Of a stretch of 64,000 nt of DNA, positions 12,421 to 32,119 are shown piece after piece. Position 1 is the stretch's first letter. Each line of letters begins with the position of its first letter. The stretch lies in NCBI GenBank assembly GCA_029465975.1, contig CM055744.1, positions 7,785,192 to 7,849,191 on the forward strand. The letters run 5' to 3'. Origin of the DNA: Dallia pectoralis (Eukaryota; Chordata; Actinopteri; Esociformes; Umbridae). The notes beneath the pieces were generated by a model. It was not told the origin of the DNA and ran no database searches. It was given only the letters and a program-made list of their open reading frames with translations. A program made the translations under genes and the position numbers.

Positions 12421-13593
12421 ATAGAAAACTCGCTAAAGACATTGACATGCATTCAGTTGTTTCTTTGTCCTTGGTAACCTGAATCTACAACATTGGTCTG
12501 TGCACATATTAAAACAATTCACACCATAAATATATACACATGGTCCCTTATCACTGAAGCGATAGATTGATTAGGCAATTTAAATAATCTGAGCCTGGAC
12601 ATGCAGATTAAACTAAATGTAGCCCTAAACCTCCACGATACAGAATGAATAAAGCCCCAACTTGCTGAAACAGTTCTCATATTGAATGCCCTAGAGGCCA
12701 AACATCTGCATAATCTAGACAGGAGGGTGGTCAATTACAAAACGACAGTAATTGATCAATTGCAGCTGCCGTCCTGACCCAGAAGGTTGTCAACAACAGT
12801 CATTATTTGAAATGTCAGTCAAGCTGAAACAGTCTCTTGTGATTTTAGGCAAGCATTTCAACAACTGACAGGGCAGTAATTTGCAGATCGGGCTTTTGAG
12901 GGAAGAAATACAGGTTGTTAAAAATAATAGCATATGCAGCTGCAGGGAGAATATGTTTGGGCTTGTCCGTTAGGCATTGGAGATGCTTCCAAAGGTGCAA
13001 GTCTCAACAACAGTTATGTAAAAGACGGTGTTATCTAACCTACATTTCTACCACCACACGATCGGTGACTACAGAAGCACTGAACACACAACTGACCTCT
13101 TAAGCTGAGGTTTCCAAAGACCTCAAATAAATAAATACTGTTAAAACAGCAGCAAAGAAAGTATGTATTTACAACAACGTTCCTCAGGCATCCAACTCAA
13201 GTGTCAACATGGGAAACGTAACATCTACGTGGAACGCTAGCAGAGGACGCGGGAGAAAAATTGGGTATGTCTCAAAGTCCAGATGTTTGGAGAAACAATT
13301 ATTTAAGTTACAAAAATGCCAAAGAAGAATGAGGTGTTCTGGTACCACTAACTCCACACGGGTTAGGCTTCTGTTCACAGGTTGGGGGGAAGGGGGCATG
13401 GAGATATTCTGGTAATGTGCTACCACACCCAAACTACGCAGGCACATAGACTTGTATCCTTTGTGTTAAAAAAAGCTCCCACTGTGCTCCAACCCACATT
13501 TCATAAACCCCTCCCTGTTTAGGCCTTGTGATTAGGAGGGGCTGGTGAGTGTCGGGCCTGCAGGCTGGGAGGGGTGGAAGTGGCTGGCTGTTT

Positions 13594-21334
<7,741 letters not shown>

Positions 21335-21439
21335 GATTTCTCGGGGTCTATCGGTTTCTATCCGAACCAATTAAAGAACGATATGGAAGGAACACGATGT
21401 GAGACCTGTATGTTTGGAAACGATTGGACTTTGTCTCGT

Positions 21440-23860
21440 TGGACACCAAACACACGCCCCGCGCTGTAACGTCCAATGAGAGTGGAGAGGCTGAGCGTTA
21501 GGACCCTCCCACCAGAGGCGATTGGTTGTGGGTGGTATCGAGGATAATCAAATCACCTAGGATACAAAGGGTGGTAGTGTGTCATATCAAATGTTGCCTT
21601 TTTTAAAATTTCTTGTAGCATGCTTAAAGGACTAGGTCAATTATTAGTAGACCTCGTAGGTTTAATTTGTAGATGCAAATTATGTATGTGAAATGTTTAT
21701 TATGTATAATATATATAATTATATTATTATGTATACACTTCATATTTTTCTAATTCAACAGTGTCACTGACTACATTTCACATATTTGTGTAGACATGGT
21801 TAGGTTACGTTGAATAAGGTGGTTTAAACACATGCTCGATACCGGTTGGTGTTCACAGTTCCTGCTTACTGAAAGGTAGTTGAGTGCAAATGTTTGTTTT
21901 AACTATAGTATATTTGGCCAAGACTGTTGGAGTGCAATATGCCTTAAAAAACAAGATTCAGACATTAACAGCAAAATGCTGTAGCTGTGGCTCTTACGAC
22001 AAAGAAACATCATTATAAATTCCTCTATATTGATTCTAAATAACTTTTTAACCAATGATATAATCTGTTTTTGGAAACAGGCCCATAAATACTTCATTCA
22101 TTCATACATTTTAGTCTATAGTCCAAGATTCCGTTTTCTTTAAACAGCCATAACACATTTCTGCTAAATTTAGCTTTATGCCCTCTAAGAATCAATACAG
22201 TCATCAGGGCATAAAAACAATATATTAGCTTTCATGCTACTTAAGGTGATATGGTCAGTAAATTTGCACTCACAGCCATTACTTTCATACAAGTATCACT
22301 AATAGTGGCTTGAATAAGCTTGTAATGGTTGTTTAAAGACAACGGAAAGATGGATTGCAGTTTCTTCTGGCGCAAACACAACTTTTAGCATGAGAAACCC
22401 AAATATCTTCTGTTTTAGACCTACCTACCTTTTGGAATTAGATAGGGCAAATATTGACTCAGTATTGGCTTGGCTGGGAAGTTAACAGCAAACTCTGCTG
22501 GTTATGGTCACTTCAATTATACAGTCAGAGAAATCCTCAGTTACTGAGCATTTTTTATGGAAGCCCATAAGGGACTATATTCAAATGATAATGCAATTTT
22601 ACAATTGCATTACTATTGTCAAAATATTCAAATGCAAATGCAATAATTCAATAATACAATTGAAATGGATAGGATGTAACTTCCTTGTTCTGTGATGACA
22701 AAATAGAACAGGTGGCTGCAGAACTGCAACAATGGATTTACAGAACAAATAGCAGGAAAAGAGGATAGGGCCCACATAAAGTCAAAATAACATATATCAG
22801 TTACACATGATTATGTGGGTCAGTACAGTATCCAGAATGAAAAACAGTTTAATTATACAGAAAATCTACGCAGCCATTGATAATGGCACAATCTTAACAA
22901 GAGCTCTTAAACCACTAGTAGCAAAACAGCACAAAGCGTCAATTTAACCACCACCATTTTTTTCTGTGTGTAGCAGACACTTTTCCTTGTATGCAGTGTC
23001 ATTTTGGTGACAAATATACCCTAGAATTGCACAGAAAAAAGACTTGATTTCAAATGTTGTTCCCATAACATTTGACAGGGTTCACGTGGTGCAATTTGAC
23101 AGTTAGGTTCAGTAAAGCCAGTAGTGCAAACCATCCAAACAACGTGTTGACAGCTTGTTGGATGTGACATCGAAAAGTTGATTTTGAGACCTGATCCAAG
23201 ATTCCACTTGACTGTGCAGTTGTTAAACTGTTGTCCCTGGATTCTTCATTCTTTTTTGTGTCGGGACAATATGCACATACTTTATTTTATTACATTTGCA
23301 AAAAACCAGACACTTTTTTATTGCCCTGACTGTGTTTGTGGTACTGTTAATGGTTTTTATGTCCTTTGACTTACTTTCGTATGTCAGAAACCATGTGTCT
23401 CCTTTCAGCTGAAAGCTCTTTGGTTTTCCGATGATGATACATTACAAAGAGATTTTACATTTTGTCCAAACCACCTGCCACTGTGGTGGGTAGTCATTAG
23501 CCAATTAGCCATTAGCCATGACCACATCCTTTGTTTGGTTGTCGAAATGTAAAATTTATCGATGAGTTGTAATAAGTGGTGTAGCAGCTATGTACAGGCT
23601 GAAGTAAGCATTTGGGTTTTCTTCTAGCTAGATGAATCCGGTTGCATATTGCTGGCATAAGAAGGCCATCATCAGCAGTAAAAGTAACATCAGCCATGTG
23701 GCTCTAACCTGTCAAAGCAAAGATTACATTTCTAATTTTAAAAAGTGGTTAAAGGATGATTGCAGGAGATTGGCTACAGCATATACCGATCCCCTTATGT
23801 TAGAGTTGAATATAAGAGGATTTATTTGTGTTGTTATTTTTTACCTTAACTTTTGCTTCA
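21440..23860. other. Upstream flank of tspan2, nothing recognised
   Basis: AT-rich DNA between the tspan2 start and a Tc1 remnant. No supported gene was seen. The tspan2 promoter should lie around 21380-21550, where GC content rises, but no TATA box is evident. Confidence 0.45.
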
Positions 23861-24860
23861 TTATAACAGGGATGGCGCCAATACGTCTTGAGTTGACTCA
23901 AACACATGGACAGGTGTGGGCTATTCCTTTGTTATTTCACCATCATGTAAGCAGCTAGATTGGTTGCAGTTGATTCCCCACCTGGAGTTGATCGGCAACA
24001 CAGAAAAGCCTGGATGTCCACAGAAGACAACAGTGGTGGATGATTGTAGGATCCTTTCTATGGTAAAAAAAAAAAACCTTCACAACATCCAGCCAATTAA
24101 AAAACACCCTCTAGGTGGTCGGAATATCATTATTCAAGTCGAGAAGAAGACTTCCCGAGAGCTAATACAGAGTGTACACCGAAGGAGCAAACCATTCACA
24201 AGCCTCAAGAATAAAATTGCCAGATTAGACTTTGCCAAAAAATATCTAAATAAAACAGCATTCTTTGGACAGATAAAACTAAAGATCAACTTACCAGAAC
24301 GATGGGATGAAAGAATTATGGCGATGGCTTGGAGCAGCTCATAAACTGAAGCATACCAAATTGTCTGTAATTCACTGTGGAGACAGTGTGATGGCATGGG
24401 CATGCATTTAAAGGCAAGAAGTAGAGTGTTCTGCATTGGCTGAGTCAGTCACCTGCTATTTACCTGATTGAGCAGGCGTTTAACTTGCTGAACACAAAAC
24501 TGAAGGCAGAAAGACCCACGAACAAACAACAACTGACAGCTGCAGTGAAGGTCTGGCAAAGCATCACAAAGGAGGATACCCAGCGTTTGGTGATTTACAT
24601 GTGTCCCACACTTCAAGCAGGTACTGCCTGTAAAGGATTCTCCACAAAGTATAAAAAATAGTATTAGTAAAGTCCACATTTCAGCCCCTGTATGATAATG
24701 GTTGCAATTCCTAAACTTGGAATACAATATTTGTATTAAACCCCTTGAATTAAACCTGAAAGTCGGCACTTCAATTTCATCTCGGTTGTTTAATTTCAAA
24801 TCCATATCCAATTTCCTAGCCAAAATTATGAATATTGTGTCAGTGTCCAATTATTTCCGA
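23860..24860 (+). mobile_element. Degraded Tc1-like transposon
   Basis: The + strand carries successive broken pieces of a Tc1 transposase. These are a helix-turn-helix linker with DDCRILSMVKK (near 24035), a block with SLKNKIARLDFAKKYL (24208-24255), an INLPERWDER block after it, DSVMAWAC (near 24385), and a C-terminus with TNKQQLTAAVKVWQSITKED and KGFSTKY (24515-24655). Several frameshifts and a missing linker between DDE blocks show it is dead. Flanking AT-rich sequence to about 24860 may include a decayed terminal repeat. Confidence 0.82.
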
Positions 24861-25549
24861 CATTGTATATGTACAGATAGGTAAGAAAGAACAGCATTTA
24901 TTTTATTTTATGTAATATTATAGATAAATCTGATGGACTAGCTGTTTAGCAATGTCAAACTAGTGTGCTACAATTCATATTATGGCACAATTGCAGTTAA
25001 GGCCAACCTCCCTGTAATTCAAAGACATTAAAACTGTTAGCTCCATAAGGACAAATGGAAAATCAAGGGGAAAATAAGTGCGAAGAAAAAGCTATATTTT
25101 ATCGCCACCTGTTGGAGAGTAACAATCCTGTTAGTTACTCCAGTCTGAGACATGCCTTTGTATTACCACTTAAAACATTGATTCGACAATTGAACATACA
25201 TCAATTGACAACCACTCCTCAACAGTGTTACAACACACCTCGTTTTAGAACAGGTACTAATTACGTCACTAATTCAGGAAAGAAAACAAACGTTTGTGTG
25301 GGTTGATTGAATCAAATTGTCGGCTGTCTTTACACACTTTCTCTCAAATCATCTCAATTGGTGATGGTTTTAATGATCGATATGGGATGGTTTCTCTTCC
25401 CAAGACAGGTCACCTAATGATATTCAGCCCCCAATTCTCATCGGACCTTCACCATCCATGCTGCTATTCACATTTTTGGAAGACTGAATTTCGAGATTAC
25501 TTCTCTTCTAGGAAGGCACTTCATATCTTCTAAAACTTCTTGTTGTACT

Positions 25550-26690
25550 CAATTGATTATGGTGGTTCTTGCTTGATTTCATACGACTTACACCTGTGAC
25601 TATCCGAATCTCTAGGGATGGTTCTGACCATAGAGATGAGCTTGGCCATGACTAGAGAGTCGTTTGAACCTGTGAGAGACAATATTATCTCCAGTGATTT
25701 TGGTGGTGAAGGTGTTAACCTGTCGACGAATCTCTGTATCAAATTCTAGTTCTACAAGTTTATAGTTTACTGCCTGAAGGGTTTCTCCTGTTGTTCTTCT
25801 AGTAAAAATGGATGTGTGAACCAGTTTGTGTGCTTAAGTATGGCTGTGGTTACTGGCCTGGTTCCATTGTCTGCCGGGCTGTTCTTCGTGCTGACGAGAT
25901 ACTACTGTTCAGAATAGGTGGATTTCCTAATCCGCAAAACTCTTGGTGGCATACACACGAAAAAATCCTGTATTGTGAATGTATCCCAATGCTTCTTTTA
26001 ATGTGTTTTACGTCATTGAATGGACATCAATGTACATTTAATCTTGAATCAGCTCCAAACAAGGGATATTGTGTGCTGGACATGTAGCTAACTAAGATCT
26101 TTGGCCCATGACAAAGCCGACTAGAGTCAGTCCTCCTACATCTACCACTTTCAAGTATGCTACATCTGATATAGCCATAGTAGATGCGTCTGAGAACATC
26201 CGGTTCTTTCTCACGTTCTTTCTCACTTTCCATGGCAGATCTCAGTCCATAAATAGCAACCGCTGGTGCGCAGCTATTTCCAACCGAGCGTACTCTCATG
26301 CGATACTCAATCAATCTCTTATCCAAGGCTTGATCTTCAAACCACAGGAAGCGTAGAAAGTCACTGGGATCTTAACAACCTGTGATGCAATAGAACATCT
26401 GTTCCATCTCATTAGTCAAACATTAGTCTTCTAGGCGCTAACATTGGTTGTCTTGTGTACTCCTCCCAGGAACATTTGTCCATATAGTCGAAAAAGTAAT
26501 TATTATTATTTTTATTTTTTCTTTGGCGTTTATTTGCTGCTGCTTTCTTCTCAAACTGTTATACGCGAAGAAGACTAGACAATAGGCTCTCCTGTGGAAA
26601 TAAGGGGTTAAGAATCCTTGAAATAAATCATGGCATATACTTTGAGTGTTTGTAGTTGTCTTTACCAGTCCTTTTGTGACAACATGAATC
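25550..26690 (-). mobile_element. Decayed retroelement, BEL/Pao-like reverse transcriptase fragment
   Basis: A - strand frame (26326-26027) reads RMRVRSVGNSCAPAVAIYGL, which resembles the FGNSPSPAVA block of BEL/Pao reverse transcriptases, preceded by DKRLIEY. Further left, frames with many stops read TRRTTGETLQ, perhaps the RRG downstream block. No LTR was found. Assignment rests mainly on one motif. Confidence 0.42.
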
Positions 26691-27318
26691 AAACCAGCTG
26701 TCTATGACAGTATTACTCATAAAGCACACAAGAGGGCAGTGTTGATCTGTCGTTTATACTTTCTCTAATTGAACATAGGCAAACCTTGCATCTCATGAGC
26801 GATAAAACGCCCCTTAAAAGATAAAACCTTTTTAAAGATCACAGTGGGATGGCGATACAAATATTGCATTTGAAATGCTGACTATTGGGACTAAGCATTG
26901 CATTCAAGAAACCATTCTGTAGAACAGAGACCCTTTACTAGCCAATTTGTCATAGGGCGACACTTAGTAGACATTTTTCACCAGGTGTTGCTTTTTTACA
27001 TAATACAAACCATATTACAAACCTATTAGTTTCATGTCATTAACATAACAAGCCACACCAATCCATGTATTTCTGACTGTGATCAAAGTGTCATATCTTC
27101 TGAGACAATTTCTGCAAACACTTGTTACAACAGTGTGCTTCAAGTCCAGCTAAGGATTACACTTAAACAAACTGGTTTCAGGCTAGCACAAATGTCATAG
27201 GTTTTTCGCGTACAGAAACCACATACATACGAAACAAGAATTTTTCTAGTCTATAGTCGGTGTAGTTTTCTTCAGAGATGTGACTTCAAGGCCTGACCTT
27301 TATCTGTGTTAAATGCTG

Positions 27319-27490
27319 CGCTTTTATATAGCGCTTTTATCCAAAGCGCTTTACAGATCCTGCCTCACATTCACCCATTCATTCACTCATTCATACACTG
27401 ACGACCGCATCTACCATGCAAGGCGACTGCAGGCTCGCCAGGAGCAGCTGGGGTTAGGTGTCTTGCTCATCCGGCCTGCCCAGGACCTGT
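27319..27490. repeat. Dispersed fish repeat with AGCGCTTT(A/T)TCCAAAGCGCTTTA core
   Basis: This holds the string ATCCAAAGCGCTTTACAGA followed by CATTCACCCATTCATTCAC and a GGGGTTAGGTGTCTTGCTC tail. I recognise it as a short interspersed sequence common in fish introns and spacers. Its family is not certain. Confidence 0.5.
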
Positions 27491-27995
27491 GCTCACAGCC
27501 TGGATGTGGAAGGATGGCCACAATAAAAGTGCCACAATAAAAGTGCCTGTGTCTTTCGGGCTGTGGAAGAGACAGGTTTCCTGAAAGAATCGGTTTGTTT
27601 CAGTAATGGATGAAATGATAGTAATAATATCGTCATGAGTGGGATAATTGTGCAATGCAAGTAGCTACAAAAGCTTTTAACTAAAGTGGAAAAAATGTGT
27701 CCTGGAATCAGTCTTCTGAAAGCTTTGGAGCCAACACGCTACCGTAACGATTGTTTCTATGTTATTCCTCTCCATTGTTACTTTTTTCCATGGCAGTAAC
27801 AGACTGAGGCTTTCGGGAAAGTCAGCTCATGGAGGTAGAATAAAGAACAACAATAGTTACATCTTTCACTGAAGCTCCACCCTTGGACCCATTTTATCCA
27901 CAGTGACTTTTTAGTTTAAGGTATGCCTTGTTCGTTTATCAGATGGAGATTCTTTGGAAAAAAACAGAACTACATTTGTTCCAAAGTGAGAGATC

Positions 27996-28508
27996 TTATT
28001 GAAAGCATGAGCTAAAATACTGACCAGGGCACCTCAAAATAATGATATATGTTTCTGGTATTTGGTATTCCCATGATGCACTGTCATGCAATAACCCTTC
28101 TAAAGACTTCGCCCTAACTGCTCCCAGAAGTCTAGTGTCTGCAAGGCAGTGAGACATCATCATGTAAATAGCTCTCTGTGTGCCAGTTGTACAGACGTGT
28201 GGAATGTGTTGTTTGATCAGACTAAAACGTTTCTGTCGAAGACTGAAATTGTGGCAACGTCGATAGTACCCAAACCAAAAAACGCCTTTGTATTTTGGCT
28301 GCACCTTGCCTGAGATACAGATTTTTAGATATTTTTTTCTTCCAAACGTTGTGAAGTCCAATTTGCAATAATGTCCTTCATATATTGCAGCGTATTTCAG
28401 GCTTGAAGTGAAGGTAATGGCAAGGCTACCCTGTTCGACATCAATTCCAACGACTCTGGTTAGTGCTAAGCCAATTTGTATGACTTCCTTTGACACATCC
28501 AGACACAA
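27996..28508 (-). other. Unassigned 170-codon open frame
   Basis: A - strand frame of 170 codons begins MCLDVSKEVIQIG and ends at a stop near 27996, long for this AT-rich spacer. I recognise no domain. Its N-terminal edge abuts a 14-bp tandem array. It may be a retroelement or pseudogene fragment, or chance. Confidence 0.2.
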
Positions 28509-28777
28509 TCAGAATGCCACAATCAGAATGCCACAATCAGAGTACCACAATCAGAATGCCACAATCAGAGTACCACTATCAGAATGCCACAATCAGAATG
28601 CCACAATCAGAATTCCACAATCAGAATGCCACAATCAGAATGCCACAATCAGAATGCCATAATCAGAATGCCACAATCAGAATGCCATAATCAGAATGCC
28701 ACAATCAGAATGCCATAATCAGAATGCCACAATCAGAGTACCACAATCAGAATGCCACAATCAGAATGCCACAATCA
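28503..28777. repeat. 14-bp tandem array (CACAATCAGAATGC)
   Basis: About 19 head-to-tail copies with minor variants (CACAATCAGAGTAC, CATAATCAGAATGC). No spacers are present, so this is a minisatellite and not a CRISPR array. Confidence 0.95.
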
Positions 28778-29482
28778 AGAGTGTGTTCACACTGCATTCA
28801 GGGGCCTAGCTACTGATATCAAAAGCGTAACAACTGTCTACTCTATGCTCTGACTTTAGCGCTGAATCATTTGAGAGCCTGAAATATACATGCTTTTACA
28901 CATTCCACCCCAGCATGTTCCACTGAGTCTGGAGTGTGGAATTAATTCGTTTTTCTAGCCGGAACGTTAAGCTCTGGTCTCTATAAAGTTTGCTCATGCG
29001 CTGCCACTTGACTGTCGCAAGCAAAAATGTCAGCAAGGGCCAAGTTCCATTGGTTTGCACTGTAATTTAATAAATAATTGTTTAAGTTTTTTTGCCCAAA
29101 ACTAATGTAGAGCCCACTGATACATAAGCACACATAACTCTCAAATAGCCACTATAGCTCAAAACATATCTAGCTCAAACATATCTGGTTATAGTGTGCA
29201 TTTCATACTGACCAGCCAGGCAATAAATGTATACAACATGCAGTGCATGTACTGAGGTGTTTAATAAATAACAACAACATCAAAAACAACAACAACAGCA
29301 ACAACAATCACAACAGTAACTGATAAACAAGCAGTAGGTTCATATAAATGTAGTCCTCATAATCAATAATTTACTCTGTGCTGAGAACTTGGTGACTGCT
29401 ACGGTGGGTGTTAGTACAGAACCGTACCAGGCAAACTGGCCGGGTCAGTACTGCAGCGACCACAGACCCGACTGACCACAGG

Positions 29483-30088
29483 TCACTGTCGCCATGATTT
29501 ACGGCTGACCACACAGACACAAGCCACGTCGATGCGGATCAGTCTCCACGCCACCAGGCCATTATAGGAAGTCAGCGCCCGCACGAAGGTGTGCGAGTTG
29601 GTGCAGTAAGAGTTCCAGTGTCGCCCGTCGATGCCCAGGCAACCGCTGCTACCCGGGCGGCAGGTGGTTTCAAAGAAGTACTGCTTCTTCTTTACGTTGT
29701 TAATTTTGACATCCGGGAGCACCTCCACCTCGTGGCCACTTATGTCTGTGGCCTTGGACTTGTTACCCACCCAGTTGCTGATGCTCTCACAGACAGAGAA
29801 CACCCCGCGGTTCTGCGGCTGACCGGCCCTGCGTCGCGCCCTGCCGGCTCCTGACCCCTGGCGTACCGTCGGATCCGTGTCGGGCGGCTGGACGCTGAAG
29901 ACGACGCGGGGTGAGCGATAGCGTCGCTTGATGAAAAGTTTGGGGTCGACGGTGGGGGCGGAGTTAGGGGTCCTGCTGGGGGCCGGGGCCAGCTGTCGGG
30001 TTGAGGTCAGGTGGCAGGAGTCCCACCCCGTGGTGCCCACAGCCTGGGCACTGACCACGAGCAGCAGGACCAGCATGGACGACCTCAT
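29483..30088 (-). CDS. ngf: Nerve growth factor precursor, single coding exon
   Basis: The - strand frame from ATG 30088-30086 to the stop at 29483 gives 201 aa. The exon starts at 30100 after an acceptor (CTATCAG), so earlier in-frame Mets are intronic. Residues 1-16 are a hydrophobic signal peptide (a second Met at residue 5 is a possible start). The pro-region is short (about 70 aa; human about 100) and ends in the furin-type site RARRR (83-87). The mature part has six knot cysteines, ISNWVGNK, YFFETTC, GIDGRHWNSYC and WRLIRIDVACVCV. NGF is a secreted dimer that signals through TrkA and p75. The mature domain is unmistakable. The C-terminus SRKSWRQ differs from human. Minus-strand ATTAAA at 29265-29260 is a possible poly(A) signal. 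Confidence 0.96.
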   Translation of the reverse strand: MRSSMLVLLLVVSAQAVGTTGWDSCHLTSTRQLAPAPSRTPNSAPTVDPKLFIKRRYRSPRVVFSVQPPDTDPTVRQGSGAGRARRRAGQPQNRGVFSVCESISNWVGNKSKATDISGHEVEVLPDVKINNVKKKQYFFETTCRPGSSGCLGIDGRHWNSYCTNSHTFVRALTSYNGLVAWRLIRIDVACVCVVSRKSWRQ

Positions 30089-30261
30089 GGACAAACACAC
30101 CTGATAGAGTGAAACACGGTTGGACAACAATGTTAGAGGTTGGATCTGTACTTACATTTCAAAAGCCACAATAAGCGTACACGCGTTCTATCGCAGGGCG
30201 TAATATATGTTAGCCGTCTTGCACAGCTTTTTTTGAAATGTATTCGTTTTTTCGGCCTCAC

Positions 30262-30405
30262 CTAGGCAGCGTTTCTCCGTGAAGTGTGGCCCCAGGCGGG
30301 GCGGATTCCTAGTACGTGCGTTCTGAGCAGACTGCCTTCCAGGCTCCTGCCATTTGGCCTGTCTGTCTGGCTCTCTGTGGCCCCCAGCTCGTCCCTGGCA
30401 CCTGA
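30262..30405 (-). other. ngf: Probable upstream non-coding exon of ngf
   Basis: On the - strand an acceptor (CTCCATAG, AG at 30407-30406) and a donor (CCTAG|GTGAGG, GT at 30261-30260) bound 144 nt of GC-rich sequence, 160 bp upstream of the ngf coding exon. The exon would be 5'UTR, consistent with multi-exon leaders of vertebrate NGF. Transcript evidence is lacking. Confidence 0.45.
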
Positions 30406-31090
30406 CTATGGAGAGAGAAACGACACAAAAACAGTGATGAAGGAATGCCACCAAACATTGTGACTCTAAACAAAAAATACCTTTATAAGCTAACGTCAAA
30501 GGTCCTGTCAGAGTTCTTTTTAATTTTTTTATTTGTATTTTCATTGTGTGTGTGTGTGTGTGTACCATGAATGGAAAAACAGGTAGCAAGAATAATACTT
30601 TTGCTTTACTCTGCGGTCACGCAAAGGGTTTGCAAAGAAGCCACTTGAAATACTGACACGGGAGATTGATGGCAAAAGAATGTATTATGCTTGTTGTAAC
30701 GTAGTTACCTACCGGCGCACAGACCAGACACACAGAACAGCCTAAGTGTTGGAATTCAGTGTACACTGTTGAGACCCACAGAACAGTGTGGAACCCAATA
30801 AAAAAAAATTAATCAAATCCACAGTGAGACAAGTCCAGAAATATTACCATGATGCAGCAGAAATGACATTCTGTTTGTTTTAACGGTTTTCTGTTCAGTT
30901 ACCTTACCCAACTCCCCAACCTTTTGCCACAGCTATAATTTCGGAGATCTATGAACAGAACACCCAAACCTCTTCCTGTATGACTCCCATAGGAAACTCT
31001 CAATACATTCCAGTATAATCTTTACAACCCCTCTTGTTGACCCAATACTACAACAATAGTGGACAGACAAGTGGGCAGTGAGAAATAAGT

Positions 31091-32115
31091 CCTCACCACA
31101 CAACTCCACCACACACCTCCTCACCACACACCTCCTCACCACACAACTCCTCACCACACACCTCCTCACCACACAACTCCTCACCACACACCTCCTCACC
31201 ACACCTCCTCACCACGCAACTCCACCACACACCTCCTCACCACACAACTCCTCACCACACAACTCCTCACCACACACCTCCTCACCACACAACTCCTCAC
31301 CACACAACTCCTCACCACACACCTCCTCACCACACAACTACTCATCACACAACTCCACCACACACCTCCTCACCACACACCTCCTCACCACACACCTCCT
31401 CACCACACAACTCCTCACCACACACCTCCTCACCACACACCTCCTTACCACATAACTCCACCACACAACTCCACCACACAACTCCACCACACACCTCCAC
31501 CACACACCTCCTCACCACACACCTCCTCACCACACAACTCCTCACCACACACCTCCTCACCACACACCTCCCCACCACACACCTCCTCACCACACACCTC
31601 CTTACCACATAACTCCACCACACAACTCCACCACACACCTCCTCACCACACAACTCCTCACCACACACCTCCTCACCACACACCTCCCAGCCACACAACT
31701 CCTCATCACACAACTCCTCACCACACAACTCCTCACCACACACCTCCTCACCACACACCTCGTCACCACACACCTCGTCACCACACAACTCCTCAACACA
31801 CACCTCCTCACCACACACCTCCTCCCCACACAACTCCTCACCACACAACTCCACCACACAACTCCTCACCACACACCTCCTCACCACACACCTCCTCACC
31901 ACACAACTCCTCACCACACACCTCCTCACCACACACCTCCTCACCACACACCTCCTCACCACACACCTCCTCACCACACACCTCCCCACCACACACCTCC
32001 CCACCACACACCTCCCCACCACACACCTCCTCACCACACAACTCCTTACCACACAACTCCTCACCACACACCTCCTCACCACACACCTCCTCACCACACA
32101 ACTCCTCACCACAGA
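31091..32115. repeat. 15-bp minisatellite (ACCTCCTCACCACAC)
   Basis: About 1 kb of head-to-tail units alternating ACCTCCTCACCACAC and AACTCCTCACCACAC, with shorter 13-bp CCACCACAC variants. It is strongly strand-asymmetric: pyrimidine/A-rich with almost no G on +. It keeps long open frames on - but is not coding. Confidence 0.96.
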
Positions 32116-32119
32116 TGTA

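Noticed and set aside
28503..28777. CRISPR-like or coding 14-bp array
   Set aside because: No spacers; the period is not a multiple of 3 and the frames overlapping it start arbitrarily.
30089..30130. In-frame Met of ngf at 30130
   Set aside because: It lies beyond the acceptor at 30101-30102, so the exon cannot encode it.
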